A model generated the notes under the pieces. The model had not been told where the DNA came from and ran no database searches. It worked only from the letters and a program-made list of their open reading frames with translations. A program made the position numbers and the translations under genes. A stretch of 64,000 nucleotides of DNA, from positions 32,985 to 96,984 of the forward strand of contig CAMCVF010000009.1 of assembly GCA_945881735.1 (NCBI GenBank), given 5' to 3'. Source of the DNA: Methylotenera oryzisoli. GTDB lineage: Bacteria; Pseudomonadota; Gammaproteobacteria; Burkholderiales; Methylophilaceae. This document shows, in pieces, positions 63,162 through 64,000 of this stretch (positions are counted from its first letter, which is position 1; each line of letters starts with the position of its first letter).

Positions 63162-63749
63162 TTACTCGCTAGAAATCGTGGGGTTATCATCGGCTGTGGT
63201 TGCGACGGTAGTGAGTAGCGTGAGGGTGAAGGCTTGAACTGCGCTTATCGCACTTACTGTCGCGGGAATGGATGCGCTTGCCGTACTCACTGTCGATGGC
63301 AGCACATCTGGACTAAGGTTAACTGCTTGCTCACCAATCGCCTCGGCAACATATACGCGCTCTTTAAATGAATTGCTGATGCACTCGGATTGCGCACCAA
63401 TGGTGAGCATCGTATTTTGTGGGAGCGTTTTCACACAACCATCTGCATAGCGCACCGATACGCTGGCACCTTGCGTGGTGATAATCTTAGCGCCAGTATT
63501 CAGCACCTGTTCAGGAACCGCCTGCCGATAGGCCGTACCTGTGTTTACCAGGACATTACCATTTAATTGCGCAAGCTTTACTTGCGCGGGCTTTGCAACA
63601 CTATCTACTTGCGGGCCAACCGCTTGGCGTGTATTTTGTTTGGCAGGGCTTACCAACTTTGCCGCCTGTGCCGCCTGAGACATGCTACCCAAGAGCATCA
63701 AGTGTATGGTTAGTCCTGTGCAAGACTTTAATAATTTAGCGTTCATCAC
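63162..63749 (-). CDS. Secreted FecR-like protein of the EPS locus
   Basis: 195 residues with a signal peptide ending near MSQAAQAA. The central part has LNGNVLVNTGTAYRQAVPEQVLNTGAKIITTQGASVSVRYADGCVKTLPQNTMLTIG, similar to the FecR-type beta domain seen in secreted proteins of EPS/PEP-CTERM clusters. Two Cys are near 113 and 127. A hydrophobic C-terminal part (SAVQAFTLTLLTTVATTA) may be a membrane anchor. AGGGAG precedes the ATG. Function unknown; no PEP-CTERM motif was seen. Confidence 0.7.
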   Translation of the reverse strand: MMNAKLLKSCTGLTIHLMLLGSMSQAAQAAKLVSPAKQNTRQAVGPQVDSVAKPAQVKLAQLNGNVLVNTGTAYRQAVPEQVLNTGAKIITTQGASVSVRYADGCVKTLPQNTMLTIGAQSECISNSFKERVYVAEAIGEQAVNLSPDVLPSTVSTASASIPATVSAISAVQAFTLTLLTTVATTADDNPTISSE

Positions 63750-63829
63750 ATGTGCTCCCTTCCAAACATATCTTGTTATAGACTATCATATAATTCAGTT
63801 AGTTGCAAGTAGGGCGGCATGTTGCCAGT

Positions 63830-64000
63830 TTATTGATTGCTGATCTTAAGATCATCGAACCAAAGAGACCCGCTCAGGTTAGTGCGCTTGGCATCGACTG
63901 GATCGAGTATCAGGCGAAGTGTCTGTGCCGGACAATCGGCAGGAATTTCTATAGGAAGATTGAAGCTTTGCCAGTGCATCTTATCAATGAAATTTTGACT
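63830..64000 (-). CDS. C-terminal end of a gene cut by the right edge (partial)
   Basis: A leftward frame enters from the right edge and stops at 63830-63832. The 56 visible residues include QSFNLPIEIPADCPAQTLRL and SGSLWFDDLKISNQ at the end. The LWFDDL pattern resembles the last strands of carbohydrate-binding-like beta-sandwich domains in EPS-associated secreted proteins. This is too short for a firm family call. Confidence 0.55.
   Translation of the reverse strand, partial: SQNFIDKMHWQSFNLPIEIPADCPAQTLRLILDPVDAKRTNLSGSLWFDDLKISNQ

Noticed and set aside
63162..63749. PEP-CTERM sorting signal in the secreted FecR-like protein
   Set aside because: The C-terminus has a hydrophobic stretch but no PEP motif before it and no Arg cluster after it, and no exosortase gene is in the window.

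Overview
The window looks like chromosomal DNA of a betaproteobacterium, most likely a Methylotenera-like member of the Methylophilaceae. The family is supported by gene order: fmt-htpX-rsmB-DUF4390-ntrY-ntrX, and lptB-rpoN-hpf-hprK-rapZ-EIIA-ptsH-ptsI, are both betaproteobacterial arrangements. The genus is an inference from the AT-rich core and the EPS gene types. No rRNA, tRNA, insertion sequence or CRISPR array was recognised.

Left part (1-24.4 kb) is AT-rich core genome. It holds the fmt tail, htpX, rsmB, a DUF4390 protein, the NtrY/NtrX pair (the NtrX ATPase domain is degenerate), exonuclease III, a HAD phosphatase and oligopeptidase A. A leftward block then carries envelope and regulatory genes: kdsD, kdsC, lptC, lptA, lptB, rpoN, hpf, hprK, rapZ and a sugar-independent PTS (EIIA-man, HPr, EI). 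ptsN, often found between hpf and hprK, is absent there. A Kef-type antiporter and a ThiO-like oxidase follow.

Middle part (24.4-39.3 kb) is a leftward MSHA-like type IV pilus/type II secretion operon. It is headed by an intact sigma-54-type response regulator of the PrsR type, behind a good sigma-70-like promoter. Then come an ExeA/MshM ATPase, the secretin, a TPR protein, the MshE ATPase, the MshG platform, inner-membrane assembly proteins, two pilin-like proteins and finally a MoeB-like enzyme overlapping the last pilin gene by one base. No obvious major pilin gene is present.

Right part (39.5-64 kb) is an exopolysaccharide/O-antigen island, visibly richer in GC and mosaic. A WecA-like initiating transferase faces right, followed by a short accessory patch (orphan protein, XRE regulator with palindromic sites, small folded element). 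From about 60.8 kb an approximately 18-kb leftward cluster makes the glycan: MarR-type EPS regulator, UDP-glucuronate 4-epimerase, Ugd, FdtA/FdtB amino-sugar enzymes, two acetyltransferases, Wzx flippase, a glycosyltransferase-FkbM methyltransferase fusion, several GT4 enzymes, a TupA-type ATP-grasp protein, an EpsG-like polymerase, a TviB/WbpO-type dehydrogenase and an ElyC-like protein. Divergent from its head lies an RfaH-like NusG paralogue. In the leader of the leftward cluster, about 85 bases after a good promoter, there is an 11/12 match to the enterobacterial ops element, which RfaH recognises. This makes an RfaH/ops antitermination circuit for the whole glycan operon the most interesting proposal here. 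An O-antigen ligase-type protein, a secreted FecR-like protein and a truncated gene close the window.
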